NCBI GenBank assembly: GCA_900541465.1
Contig: UQJY01000003.1
Coordinates: 1-64,000 of the forward strand
Origin: an uncultured Fusobacterium sp.
Lineage (GTDB): Bacteria; Fusobacteriota; Fusobacteriia; Fusobacteriales; Fusobacteriaceae
Length of the DNA: 64,000 nt
Direction: 5' to 3'
The notes below the pieces were generated by a model. It ran no database searches. It was not told the origin of the DNA and saw only the letters and a program-made list of their open reading frames with translations. The position numbers and the translations under genes were made by a program. Of this stretch, positions 17,007 through 27,300 are shown piece by piece. Position 1 is the first letter of the stretch. Each line of letters opens with the position of its first letter.

Positions 17007-18197
17007 ATGAAAAAATATAAAAGAATATTTACAATAGTTGTGGATTCTTTGGGAATAGGAGCTATGGAAGATTCTGAAAAATTTGGAGATGTTGGTGTTG
17101 ATACACTTGGACATATTGCAGAAAGTGTAGAAACTTTTAATATTCCAAATCTTCAAAAACTTGGAATGGCAAATCTTCACCCTATGAAAAATGTAAGTCC
17201 TGTTGAAAAACCTCTTGGATATTTTATGGAAATGAATGAAACAAGTGTAGGAAAAGATACAATGACAGGGCATTGGGAAATGATGGGGCTTAATATAGAC
17301 AAGCCTTTTAAAACTTTTACTGATACAGGTTTTCCAAAAGAACTTATTGAAGAGCTCGAAAAGAGAACGGGGCATAAAGTTATAGGAAATAAAAGTGCCA
17401 GCGGTACAGAAATTTTAGACGAACTTGCAGAGGAAGAAATTGCAACAGGAAATATGATTGTTTATACTTCAGCTGACTCTGTTCTTCAAATCTGCGGGAA
17501 TGAAGAAACTTTTGGTTTAGATGAGCTTTACAGATGCTGTGAAATTGCAAGAGAACTTACAATGAAAGATGAATGGAAAGTTGGAAGAATAATTGCGAGA
17601 CCATATGTTGGAAAGAAAAAAGGCGAGTTTAAAAGAACAGCTAATAGACATGATTATGCTTTAAAACCATATGGAAGAACGGCTTTAACTGCTCTTAAAG
17701 GCAGTAATTTTGATGTTATTTCAGTTGGAAAAATAAATGATATTTTTGATACAGAGGGAATAACAGAGGCATATAAATCAAAAAGTTCTGTTCATGGAAT
17801 GGAGCAGACAATAGAGATAGCAGAAAAAGATTTTACAGGATTATGTTATGTAAATCTTGTGGATTTTGATGCCCTTTGGGGACATAGAAGAGATCCAAAA
17901 GGTTATGCTGAAGAGTTAGAAAAGTTTGATGTAAAACTTGGAGAACTTCTTGAAAAACTTAATGATGATGACTTATTAATAATAACAGCAGACCATGGAA
18001 ATGATCCTACATATACAGGAACAGATCATACGAGAGAGAGAGTTCCTTTTATAGCTTACTCTCCGTCAATGAAAGGATATGGAAAATTAGAAAGAGCAAA
18101 AACTTTTGCTGTGGTTGGAGCAACTATTGCAGATAATTTTGATGTTAAAATGCCTGAAAATACAATAGGAACATCAGTTCTTGATAAGTTAAATTAA
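17007..18197 (+). CDS. deoB: Phosphopentomutase
   Basis: The 396-aa alkaline-phosphatase-superfamily mutase interconverts (deoxy)ribose-1-phosphate and -5-phosphate. Metal ligands are recognisable in [10 protein letters not shown] (Asp13), [14 protein letters not shown] (phosphothreonine region), [12 protein letters not shown] and [19 protein letters not shown]. The start at 17007 is chosen because GGAGGG (16997-17002) is its ribosome binding site; an ATG at 16995 overlaps that site and would add four residues. It links the phosphorylases to DeoC and the pentose phosphate pathway. Confidence 0.96.
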   Translation: MKKYKRIFTIVVDSLGIGAMEDSEKFGDVGVDTLGHIAESVETFNIPNLQKLGMANLHPMKNVSPVEKPLGYFMEMNETSVGKDTMTGHWEMMGLNIDKPFKTFTDTGFPKELIEELEKRTGHKVIGNKSASGTEILDELAEEEIATGNMIVYTSADSVLQICGNEETFGLDELYRCCEIARELTMKDEWKVGRIIARPYVGKKKGEFKRTANRHDYALKPYGRTALTALKGSNFDVISVGKINDIFDTEGITEAYKSKSSVHGMEQTIEIAEKDFTGLCYVNLVDFDALWGHRRDPKGYAEELEKFDVKLGELLEKLNDDDLLIITADHGNDPTYTGTDHTRERVPFIAYSPSMKGYGKLERAKTFAVVGATIADNFDVKMPENTIGTSVLDKLN

Positions 18198-18223
18198 AAA
18201 TTATTGGAAAAAAGGAGATAAAA

Positions 18224-18898
18224 ATGGATAGAGATAAAATACTTGCAGCTGTTGACCACACTCTTTTAGGTCAGACTGCAACTTGGGCAGAAATAAAAGA
18301 AATTTTAGATGACGGAATAAAATATAATGCAGCTTCAGCATGTATTCCTGCAAGTTATGTAAAACAAGCTAAAGAATATGTTGGAGACAAACTTCCTATA
18401 TGTACAGTTATTGGTTTCCCAAATGGTTACAGCACAACAGCTGTAAAAGTTTTTGAAGCAAAAGATGCAGTAGAAAACGGTGCAGATGAAATTGATATGG
18501 TTATAAATATAGGGCTTGTAAAAGATAAAAAATATGATTTAGTGGAAGAAGAAATAAGAAAAATTCACGAAGCATGCAATGGAAAAATTTTAAAAGTTAT
18601 AATCGAGACTTGTCTTTTAACTGAAGAAGAAAAAATAAAAATGTGTGAAGTAGTTACAAATTCAGGAGCAGAATATATTAAAACTTCAACAGGATTTTCA
18701 ACAGGAGGAGCAACTTTTGACGATATTGCTCTTATGAAAAAATATGTTGGAAAAAATGTAAAAATAAAAGCTGCAGGAGGAATTTCATCTTTTGCAGATG
18801 CTGAAAAATTTATGGAACTTGGAGCAGACAGACTTGGAACAAGCAGACTTGTTAAAATAGCTAAGTCAGGAGCACCTGTAAATGATAATTCATATTAA
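18224..18898 (+). CDS. deoC: Deoxyribose-phosphate aldolase
   Basis: The 224-aa class I aldolase cleaves 2-deoxyribose-5-phosphate to glyceraldehyde-3-phosphate and acetaldehyde. The Schiff-base lysine lies in [15 protein letters not shown] and the proton-relay lysine in [15 protein letters not shown] and [14 protein letters not shown] N-terminal segments are present (here [11 protein letters not shown]). Last gene of the operon, so nucleosides can serve as carbon and energy source. GGAGA lies before the ATG, and a strong terminator follows at 18952. Confidence 0.96.
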   Translation: MDRDKILAAVDHTLLGQTATWAEIKEILDDGIKYNAASACIPASYVKQAKEYVGDKLPICTVIGFPNGYSTTAVKVFEAKDAVENGADEIDMVINIGLVKDKKYDLVEEEIRKIHEACNGKILKVIIETCLLTEEEKIKMCEVVTNSGAEYIKTSTGFSTGGATFDDIALMKKYVGKNVKIKAAGGISSFADAEKFMELGADRLGTSRLVKIAKSGAPVNDNSY

Positions 18899-18951
18899 TA
18901 AAAAATAATTTTAATGTAAACTGTTGAGTGTGTTATAAATAATAAAGATTT

Positions 18952-18999
18952 AAAATAGCTTTCTATGATAAAATAAGAAATCATGGAAGGCTATTTTTG
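18952..18999 (+). terminator. Terminator of the nucleoside operon
   Basis: AAAATAGCTTTCTATGAT and ATCATGGAAGGCTATTTT pair along about 18 bp with two T-G wobbles, around a 10-nt A-rich loop, followed by TG and T-rich sequence. Confidence 0.85.
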
Positions 19000-19204
19000 T
19001 TGTGAAGACAGATATTCTGAATTATATATGTTTTATCTTTGATATTCAGTAAATTTTTGATAAAATATTGTTGAGACAAATAAATGACCTCTGTTGATAC
19101 TTGAATTAGAAAGTTGATTTTAACAGAAAATTTATTTGTCTCTTCTATTTTGAAAAAAGTGTCGGTAATTTTTGAATTGTACAAAATAAGAAAGGAATAA
19201 AAAT
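19000..19204. repeat. Gap between deoC and the M20 gene, with a 13-bp inverted repeat
   Basis: The gap from 18899 to 19204 holds the deo terminator, a small imperfect dyad (CTGAAT...ATTCAG) and a perfect 13-bp inverted repeat: GAGACAAATAAAT at 19073-19085 and its complement at 19130-19142, with a 44-nt spacer. No T run follows, so it is not a simple terminator. No ORF with a ribosome binding site is seen. The downstream gene's promoter is not obvious. Confidence 0.5.
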
Positions 19205-20419
19205 ATGGATTTGCATAAAGATTTGGAAATAATAACAAGATGGTTTAAAGCACTTGAGCCGATAGGAGAAGATAAAACAGGAGGAGTAACAAGATTAGGA
19301 TACACTAAAACAGAAGATGTTATGCATGGAGCAATAAGAAATATTGCCAGAAATCTGGGATTTAAATCTTCGAGTGATGAAGTCGGCAACACATATATAT
19401 ATGAAGAAAATTATGATAAATATTATATAATAGGTTCGCATTTAGATTCTGTAATAAACGGCGGAAGATATGACGGTGTTGCAGGAGTTCTTTCAGGTCT
19501 TTTAATAATGAAATGGATAAAAGAAGAGGGGCTTAATATTCCTGTAAAAACAGCTGCTTTTAGATGTGAAGAATCCAGCTCTTTTGGAATAGCAACTGTA
19601 GGGAGCTCCCTTATAACCAATACTCTTGATATAGAAAAAATGAAACAGGTAAAAAATCAGGAAGGAAAAACTCTTTATGAAATTTTAAAATCAAGAGGAC
19701 ATAATCCTTATTGTAAAAAAATAGATGGAGTTTTAGGATATTTTGAACTTCATATAGAGCAAGGAAGAGTTCTTGAAGTTTCAAATAAAAAAATAGGAAT
19801 TGTAAATGGAATAGCAGCTGCAACAAGATACTGGCTTTTTATTGAAGGGAGACAAGATCACTCGGGAGCAACTCCAATGGGAATGAGAAAAGATGCCCTA
19901 TGTGCTGCTGCAGAAATAGTTACAGAGCTGGAAAAATATGCAGATGAGGAAGCTGAGAATAGTACAGTCGGAACAGTTGGTTTCATAGCAAATTCTCCAA
20001 ATGCTTTTAACGTAATCTCAGGAAATGTAAAAATGGGAATAGATATAAGGGGAATAGATAAAAAAAGCATTGAAAAAGTTGATAATGAAATTGTTGAATT
20101 TATAAAAAAAGTATGTGAGAAAAGAAAATTAAAATATAAATTAATTCCTATTTCTAAAGCAAAACCTGTAAAACTGGATGAAAAATTAAAATTAAGTCTT
20201 GCTGAAACAGCAGAAAGTTTAAAATCAGAATACATGATTATGAACAGCGGAGCTGGTCATGATGCAATGAAATTTGCAGAAATATATCCTACTGGAATGG
20301 TTTTTATTCCATGCAGAGATGGAATAAGTCATAACAAAGAAGAAAAAATAAATTTTCAAGATGTGATTGAAGGAAGCAGAGTAATTTTTGAAGAATTAAA
20401 AAAACTTGCATTAAAATAA
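19205..20419 (+). CDS. M20-family amidohydrolase (allantoate / N-carbamoyl amino-acid hydrolase type)
   Basis: The 404-aa di-metal hydrolase shows metal-ligand motifs GSHLDSVINGGRYDGVAGV (His79, Asp81, Asp90) and FRCEESSSFG (Glu122/123), and the dimerisation-domain segment HIEQGRVLE followed by ATRYWLFIEGRQDHSGATPM, typical of the hydantoinase/carbamoylase subfamily. Likely substrates are N-carbamoyl amino acids, ureidoglycolate or allantoate; the exact one cannot be read. AAGGA precedes the ATG. It sits 11 bases upstream of a P1 peptidase gene, suggesting a joint role in small amide or peptide breakdown. Confidence 0.87.
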   Translation: MDLHKDLEIITRWFKALEPIGEDKTGGVTRLGYTKTEDVMHGAIRNIARNLGFKSSSDEVGNTYIYEENYDKYYIIGSHLDSVINGGRYDGVAGVLSGLLIMKWIKEEGLNIPVKTAAFRCEESSSFGIATVGSSLITNTLDIEKMKQVKNQEGKTLYEILKSRGHNPYCKKIDGVLGYFELHIEQGRVLEVSNKKIGIVNGIAAATRYWLFIEGRQDHSGATPMGMRKDALCAAAEIVTELEKYADEEAENSTVGTVGFIANSPNAFNVISGNVKMGIDIRGIDKKSIEKVDNEIVEFIKKVCEKRKLKYKLIPISKAKPVKLDEKLKLSLAETAESLKSEYMIMNSGAGHDAMKFAEIYPTGMVFIPCRDGISHNKEEKINFQDVIEGSRVIFEELKKLALK

Positions 20420-20430
20420 AGGAGGAAAAT

Positions 20431-21408
20431 ATGGAAGGGCTTTTAAAAGAGATAAAAATTTCTGAAATTGAAAATGTAAAAATAGGACATGCTGAAGATT
20501 TTGAAAATGGAACTGGCTGTACGGTAATAATTTGTGAAAAAGGAGCTCCTGCAGGTGTAGATGTAAGAGGAGGAGGCCCAGCTTCAAGAGAAACAGAACT
20601 TTTAAACCCTGTGGCAGACTGCAAGGGAATTCATGCTCTGCTTCTGAGCGGAGGAAGTGCTTTTGGTCTTGACGGTGCTGGCGGAGTTATGAAATATCTT
20701 GAAGAAAGAGAAATAGGTTTTCCTGTTGGAAGTACAGTTGTACCTCTTGTATGTGCTTCATGCCTTTTTGATTTGAATGTTAAAAATCACAAAGTTAGGC
20801 CGGATTCTGATATGGCTTATAAGGCCTGTGAAGATGCCCAGGATTTAAGAGATGATTCAGGGTGCATTGGAGCAGGAACAGGAGCAACAGTAGGAAAATT
20901 TTTAGGACCAGATTATACAATGAAGTCAGGTTTAGGCTGTTATGCTGTTCAAGTTGGAGATTTAAAAGTAGGAGCAGTTGTAGCTGTAAATGCTTTAGGA
21001 GATATTTTTCATGTGGAAACAGGAGAAAAACTTGCAGGACTTTTAAATAATGAAAAAAATGGCTTTGGAGATACAGAGACAGAATTTTATAAAACTTGCG
21101 GCAGAATGAAAAATCTTTTTACAGGAAACACAACTATAGGTGCAGTTATAACAAATGGAAAATTTGACAAAGTGCAGATGAAAAAAATTGCAGCTATGGC
21201 ACAAAACGGTTATGCAAGAACAATTCGTCCTGTTCATACAACAGCTGACGGAGACAGCATATACGGACTTTCTGTTGGGGAAGTTGAAGCAGATTTAAAT
21301 GTAGTGGGAACTCTTTCTTCTCTTGTTATGGCTCGTGCAGTTAATAAAGCTGTTCTTTCATCTCACTCAATGTATGGCTTTTTAGCCGCAGAAGATTTAA
21401 AAAAATAA
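20431..21408 (+). CDS. P1/S58-family self-processing peptidase (DmpA-like)
   Basis: The 325-aa Ntn-like hydrolase belongs to the DmpA/BapA fold. GGGPASRETELLNP, LLLSGGSAFGLDGAGGVM and GAGTGATVGK are family hallmarks. TGNTTIGAVITNG at 232-244 is where the precursor should cleave itself before Thr234, making that Thr the N-terminal nucleophile. Members cleave D- or beta-aminopeptides and some N-acyl amino acids. GGAGG lies before the ATG; cotranscribed with the M20 hydrolase. Confidence 0.87.
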   Translation: MEGLLKEIKISEIENVKIGHAEDFENGTGCTVIICEKGAPAGVDVRGGGPASRETELLNPVADCKGIHALLLSGGSAFGLDGAGGVMKYLEEREIGFPVGSTVVPLVCASCLFDLNVKNHKVRPDSDMAYKACEDAQDLRDDSGCIGAGTGATVGKFLGPDYTMKSGLGCYAVQVGDLKVGAVVAVNALGDIFHVETGEKLAGLLNNEKNGFGDTETEFYKTCGRMKNLFTGNTTIGAVITNGKFDKVQMKKIAAMAQNGYARTIRPVHTTADGDSIYGLSVGEVEADLNVVGTLSSLVMARAVNKAVLSSHSMYGFLAAEDLKK

Positions 21409-21734
21409 AAAAGTTTTCAAAAAAATTGAGAAAAGTAAGAAAAATTTTAATATAATATTAAATATAGAGGTTTTTGAAAATTGCAAAAAAAACCCCTGAG
21501 TCAGATTGATATAGCAAGTTTTACATTGGTATTTTTGTTTTTTTTCATATTTGTATAAATTTTTGAAAAAACATTCAGAATAACAAATATTAAAATTTTT
21601 AGACATAGTTAGTAAATACTTCTTTCATTTTAGTGGGATGTAATATTTCTAAGCAATCTATTATACCTTAAAGGTTAGGAGTAGTTCACATAAATTTAAG
21701 TTAACAGATACAATAAAAAATATGGGAGAAAAAA
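21409..21734 (+). promoter_or_regulatory. Gap upstream of the Wadjet operon, with promoter
   Basis: The best promoter next to jetA is TTCACA (21685-21690), 18-bp spacer, TACAAT (21709-21714), with GGGAG before the ATG. A second candidate further up is TTGAGA (21426-21431) with TATAAT (21451-21456) at 19 bp, followed by an imperfect hairpin (AGAGGTTTTT / AAAAACCCCT, about 21466-21496) without a T tail. No gene is supported in the gap. Confidence 0.45.
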
Positions 21735-23207
21735 ATGGAGCAGATAAAAGAAGCGGCATATCTTTCAGCACCAAAATCAGAAATTTATCGTAGAATAATG
21801 AATATTTTTTTTAAAGAATATGAAAAAATGAAATTTTATCTTTATAAAGAGGATATTTATAATGAAATAAAAAAATTTTCTAATTTTGATAATTATACTA
21901 TAGAAGATTTAAAAGTTGATTTAGATGTTTTAGTTGGATGGAATAATTTATCTGCGATTCAAGATACGAAAAAAGTTTATACTATTTCAGAATATAAAAA
22001 TAGAGAATTTCGTTATTCTATGAGTGAAAAAGCTGTTATATTGGAAAGAGCAGCAGTAATGATAGATAATCTTCATTTGGAAACAGCAAATTTATCGACA
22101 AATTATATTTTGAGAATACAAGATTCTTTAGAAAAAATTCAAAAGGAAAATGATTTAAATGAAATAAATAATCTTTGGAAACTTCTTCAAGAAGATTTTA
22201 AAAAATTAAATCAAAATTACCAAGATTATTTAAGAGATTTTTATATCCAAAGACCTGAATTTTCTGGTGAGATAATGAATTTTATTTCGTATAAACAGAA
22301 ATTCGTTTCTATTTTAAAGAATTTTGTAAGAGAACTTCAGATAAATAGTAAACGTCTTGAAAAGACAATATTAAATATAAAAGAGAAAATGGAAAAAGAA
22401 ATACTTTTTCTAGTAATTGAAGCTGAAGCTGAAAACCAAAAATTAAATTTAAATAAAATTCTTTTAAGTCAGGAAGAATTAAAAGAAAATATAGAAGAGA
22501 ATATAAAAGGAAAATGGTTATCTTTAAAAAACTGGTTTATATCAAATGAAAACAGAAAAAGTGAATGCAGGCAGGTTTTAGATATAACAGAAGAGATAAT
22601 AAGAAAAATATTATTAGATGCTTTTTTTCTTACTCAAAAACAAAGTTGGGGTATAAATAAAAAAGAGGAATACAAAAGGATAATAAAAATGTTTTCAGAA
22701 TGTGAAAATATAAAAGATGCTCATAAATTATCTTCTTATGTTTTTGGAATAGCTAACATTCAGCATTATACTACAGTAATTCCCAAAAGTGCAGAAAGTA
22801 TAGAAGAAAGTGTATATAATGAAGATTATGAAAAATGTAAATTGGAATCTCATAATAAAGTATATAAACCAAAACTTGAAAAAAGCGGCTTTGAAAACAG
22901 AGATAAATTAAAAGAAGAATTTCGTGTACAGTATAAGGAAAAGTTAGAAGAAGATAAAAAAATGATAAAGAAATATCTAAAACAAGGAATTTTTGATATT
23001 TCAAAAATAGAAGAAATTATTTCATGTGATTTTAGAAAATTTATTTTAAAAATGATAAGTATAGCTAACCTTTCTGAAGAAAAAATAGGCAGGACAGAAT
23101 ACGGTCAAAAATATAAGATGAAACAGTTAGAAGAAAGATTTACTTTAAAATGTGAAGATGGAAATTTAGAAATGCCTAAATTTATTTTTGAATTTTTGGA
23201 GGAATAA
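21735..23207 (+). CDS. jetA: Wadjet JetA subunit (TIGR02677 / DUF2397)
   Basis: The 490-aa, Lys/Glu-rich helical protein matches my recollection of the TIGR02677 family in N-terminal organisation: a winged-helix-like beginning (KSEIYRRIMNIFFKEY, YTIEDLKVDLDVLVGWNNLSAIQDTKKVYTISEYKNR) then long helices. In Wadjet, JetA is the kleisin-like subunit bridging the SMC heads. The identity rests largely on the four-gene order with clear JetC and JetD. GGGAG precedes the ATG. Two bases separate it from jetB. Confidence 0.85.
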   Translation: MEQIKEAAYLSAPKSEIYRRIMNIFFKEYEKMKFYLYKEDIYNEIKKFSNFDNYTIEDLKVDLDVLVGWNNLSAIQDTKKVYTISEYKNREFRYSMSEKAVILERAAVMIDNLHLETANLSTNYILRIQDSLEKIQKENDLNEINNLWKLLQEDFKKLNQNYQDYLRDFYIQRPEFSGEIMNFISYKQKFVSILKNFVRELQINSKRLEKTILNIKEKMEKEILFLVIEAEAENQKLNLNKILLSQEELKENIEENIKGKWLSLKNWFISNENRKSECRQVLDITEEIIRKILLDAFFLTQKQSWGINKKEEYKRIIKMFSECENIKDAHKLSSYVFGIANIQHYTTVIPKSAESIEESVYNEDYEKCKLESHNKVYKPKLEKSGFENRDKLKEEFRVQYKEKLEEDKKMIKKYLKQGIFDISKIEEIISCDFRKFILKMISIANLSEEKIGRTEYGQKYKMKQLEERFTLKCEDGNLEMPKFIFEFLEE

Positions 23208-23209
23208 TA

Positions 23210-24346
23210 TTGAAAGAAATTAGAATGCTTCTCGAAAATTTTTGGATAGATAAATTAAAAAATAAAGAAGAGTATTTTCAAATAAAAAGAAAAGAAAATG
23301 AGATAAGAAAATTTTTCTTAGAGAAAACAGGCTGGAAAATGATTTCTAATGAAAAAATAATCAAAATTGAAAAAATTCCAGCCAAGGCAGAAAGTTTTAT
23401 GGGAATAGAAAACTTTCAAGATAAACTGGACTACTGTATATTGTGTGGGCTTCTAATTTTTTTAGAAGAAAAAGAAAATGGAGAACAATTTCTACTTCAT
23501 GAAATAATAGATAATATTGAACATCTTTTAAAAGATTATATAGAAATTGACTGGTTGAAACTTACTCATAGAAAATCACTTATTCGTACTTTTGAATTTG
23601 CGGAAAATATGAGACTTCTTGAAAAAACAGAGGGGGATATAAAAAATTTTGGAGAAAACAGAGAAGCAGAAGTTTTGTATGAAAAAACAGGGCTTTCAGG
23701 ATATTTTTCAGTAAATTTTAATAAAGATATCTCGTATTTTAATTCTTATAAAGATTTTGAAAAAGAAGATGAAGAGGATAATGATAAAGGGGAAGCTAGA
23801 ACAAATAGAGTTTACAGAAAACTTTTAACTGTGCCAGCAGTTTATTGGGATGATTATAATGACACAGACAGGATATATATAAAAAATCAAAAACCAACTT
23901 TGGAATTAAATATAGAAAAGCAAATAGAGGGCAGGCTTCATATACATAAGAATGGAGCTTTTTTAATATTTGATAATAAAAAAGAAATAGGGAAAATTCA
24001 TCCTGGAAAAACAATGCTTTCAGAAATAGTTCTCCTTGTATGTGGAGTGTTAAGAAAGAAAATAGAAAAAGGAGAATTAGAAAAAGAAACTAATGATTTT
24101 GTATATATTTCTGAAAAAGAAATGAAAAGTATAATAAAAGAGTGTAGAGAAAGCTACAGTATAAATTGGACTAAAGAATATAGAGAAATAGGAAATGAGA
24201 AACTTTTCACAAATATAATAGAGTATATGGAAGAATGGATGTTTTTAAAAAAAGAACAAGAAAAAATAATAATATATCCAGGAATAGGAAAAATCATAGG
24301 AATATATAAAAATACAAATAAATTAACAGGAGGAGAAGATGAATAA
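23210..24346 (+). CDS. jetB: Wadjet JetB subunit (TIGR02678 / DUF2398)
   Basis: The 378-aa protein starts at TTG 23210, seven bases after GGAGG; the next ATG lies four codons in. Recognisable features are the FMGIENFQDKLDYCILCGLLIFLEEKE segment and the YRKLLTVPAVYWDD segment, which resemble DUF2398 proteins. JetB is the KITE-type accessory subunit that binds the kleisin in the SMC complex. It overlaps jetC by 8 bases, implying coupled translation. Confidence comes from gene order as well as sequence. Confidence 0.84.
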   Translation: MKEIRMLLENFWIDKLKNKEEYFQIKRKENEIRKFFLEKTGWKMISNEKIIKIEKIPAKAESFMGIENFQDKLDYCILCGLLIFLEEKENGEQFLLHEIIDNIEHLLKDYIEIDWLKLTHRKSLIRTFEFAENMRLLEKTEGDIKNFGENREAEVLYEKTGLSGYFSVNFNKDISYFNSYKDFEKEDEEDNDKGEARTNRVYRKLLTVPAVYWDDYNDTDRIYIKNQKPTLELNIEKQIEGRLHIHKNGAFLIFDNKKEIGKIHPGKTMLSEIVLLVCGVLRKKIEKGELEKETNDFVYISEKEMKSIIKECRESYSINWTKEYREIGNEKLFTNIIEYMEEWMFLKKEQEKIIIYPGIGKIIGIYKNTNKLTGGEDE

Positions 24347-27300
24347 TCGCTGGCAGATGAATCGTATAGGTTTTGTTAATTTTTGGTTGTATGATAATGA
24401 AATTTTTGATCTTGAAAATGGAAAAATTCTTATAAGAGGAACTAATGGTTCAGGGAAATCAATAACAACACAGAGTATAGTAAGTTTTATACTTGATGGA
24501 AACAGAAGTCCAGAAAGGCTTGATACTTTTGGTTCAAGTGACAGAAAGATGGAATATTATTTTTTGGGAGATGATTCTGAAAAAACTGAAGGAACAGGAT
24601 ATATATTTTTAGAATTAAAAAAAAGAGAAACAGAGCAGTATAAAACAATAGGAATAGGACAGAAAGCTCAGAGAGGAAAGCCAATGCAGTTTTGGGGGTT
24701 TATTCTATCTGATGGAAGAAGAATAGGAATAGATTTTGAGCTTTATAAAAATATTGGAAGCAGAAGACAAGTACTTGATAAAAAAGAATTAGAAAGACAA
24801 TTAGGAGAAAAGAATAAATTTGTTGAAAAACCAAGAGAGTATATGGAAATGATAAATAAAGAACTTTTTGGTTTTACAGATATAAATTATTATCATAAAC
24901 TTATAAAATTTTTGTTAAAAATAAGAACTTCAAAACTTTCTACAGGAATAAAGCCAGCTAATGTTCATGAAATATTAAATGATTCTCTGCAAATTTTGGA
25001 AGGTGATGACTTAAATATTATTGCAGACAGCCTTGAAAAAATGGATGAAATGCAGGAAACAAATGAAAAACAAAAAGAAGCAAGAAAAATTTTAAAAAAT
25101 TTAAAAAAGGAATATGATAAATATAATAAAATTCTTTTAATTGAAAAAGCTGGAAATTATTTAAAAGCTGTAGATGAATATAAATATTTAGACAGGAAAA
25201 TAAAAAATATAGAGAAAGAAATAAAAAATTTTGAGAAATTTGAAAAAGAAAGTACTGAATTGAAAATTCAAATAGAAAAAAGATTGGAAATAATAGAACA
25301 AGAGAGCAGACTTTTAAGAAATATTGATCTTGAAAGAAATGTGGCAGAGCTAAGTAATTTTCAGATAAATTTAAAAAATAAAGAGAAAGACATTATTTCT
25401 ACAGAAAATAATTTAGAAGAGTGCAAACACAAATTTAATAAAAGAGAAGCTGAAAAAAAGGTTGAATTAAATGAAAATGAAAAAATAAAAAATGAAATAA
25501 AAGAATTTTATGAAGAAATGACAGAAATAAATGAAACTATCTCTTTTTATGGACATTTTAAAAGTGAAGAAGAATTTTTTGAAAAAGATATATACTCAAA
25601 ATTTAAAACAGTTAAAGATAATATAGAAATTTATAGAGATAATATTCATTCTGCTTTGGAAGTTTTAAGAAAATACAAAATTCTTTCAGAAACTCTTGAA
25701 AAAAACGAAGAAGAATTTTCTTATTTAATTAAGGAAAAAGAAAAAATTCAAGAAGAAAATAAAAATGCAGAAAAACTTGAAACTGAAGCAAGGGACAGAT
25801 TAATAGAACAATTTTATGTTTTAAAAGATGATAATGAATTTTTAAAAATTTCAAAAGGTGAACTTGAAAAAATAGAAGAACTTATTGTAAAGTATGAAGG
25901 ATTTTTAGAAAGGGAAGAAATTGTAAAAATTCTTGAAAAAAATTATAATTTAAAAAATCAAGAACTATCAAAACAAAAAATAGAGCTTGATTTTGAAAAA
26001 AGAAAAACAGAAAAAGAACTTGAAAAAGAAATTACAGAACTTGAAAAATTAAAAAATAGAAAAGAAACTATTCCAGAGAGAACTGTTGAAAAAGAAAAAT
26101 GCAGGGAAGAACTTAAAAAAGAGGAAATTCCTTTTATTTCATTTTATGAAGCTGTAGATTTTTCAAAAGATTTAACTGATGAAGAAAAGAATATTTTAGA
26201 AGCTCAGCTTAAAGAAAGCGGCATACTAGATTCTTTAATTATTCCTTATTCTTTTAAAGAAAAAGCAGAAAAAATAATCAAAAAATATTCAGATTTAATA
26301 TTGAGTGTAGAAAATAATTTTAATGGGGCAGAAAATTTTAAAAAACTTATACCTGAAGATATAGAAGCAGAATTTAAAGAAACTGTTGAAGTTTTTTTGA
26401 AAAATATTACTGAAAAAGAAAATGAAAATTCATATAATGGTCTAATTTTAGGTGAAAATGGATATTTTAAAAATGGAGTGCTAAAAGGTTATGCTTCTAA
26501 AAATTATACAGCTTCATTTATAGGTGTTCAGACAAGAAGAGAAAAATTAAAAAAAGATATTTTAAATCAGGAAGAGAAATGTGGTCATATTGAAAATGAG
26601 TTAAGAAATATTTTAATACTTTTAGAAGAAACAGAAACAAAACTTAAAGTATTAAATTCTGAGTATAAAAATATTCCTCAGTTTACAGATCTTAATACAA
26701 GCATTCAATTAAGAAAAGACAGTGAATACAGATTGGAAAAAATTATTTCAGAAGCAGAAGAAAAAGAGAAAAAACTTTTGAAAATAAAAAACGAGTGCCG
26801 AGAATGTGATAATAAAATAATACAAAACAGTAAAATTTTTCCGTTTAAAAGAACTATAGAAGAATATGAGGAGGGGGAAGGGTTAGCAAAAGAATATATT
26901 AAGATTCTTAACAGGATAGAAAGTGCTGCAAGAGCATATGAGTTATCTCTCTCTAAAATAAAAAGTATAGAGAATATGCAGGAAAAAGAAGAGGAATTTA
27001 TAGAAATTTATCGTGATGAACTGATGAAAAATAAAAATGAATTAGAAAAAATTCAAAATATGATAAAGAAATTAGAGGAAATAATAAACAGTCCTGAAAA
27101 TATTGCTGCTGCAGAAAAAATAAAAAAATTACAGACAGAGCAAGAAGATTTAAAATCCCAAAGAGAAGAAATAAATATAAATATGGCAGGTGAAAAAAGA
27201 GAATATAATTTAAAAAAAGAGCAGCTTGAGGAATATATGAAGCAGGAAAGTGAAAAGAAAGATGCTTTAGAAATGACAAAAGAATATTTTAAAGAAGAAC

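Noticed and set aside
16908-17375. 155-aa minus-strand frame over deoD-deoB
   Set aside because: Phe/His/Cys-rich composition and full overlap with conserved genes show it to be an antisense shadow.
21426-21496. Second promoter plus hairpin before jetA as a possible small RNA
   Set aside because: The 19-bp spacer has no dyad and the hairpin has mismatches and no T tail, so support is weaker than for the two other sRNA candidates.
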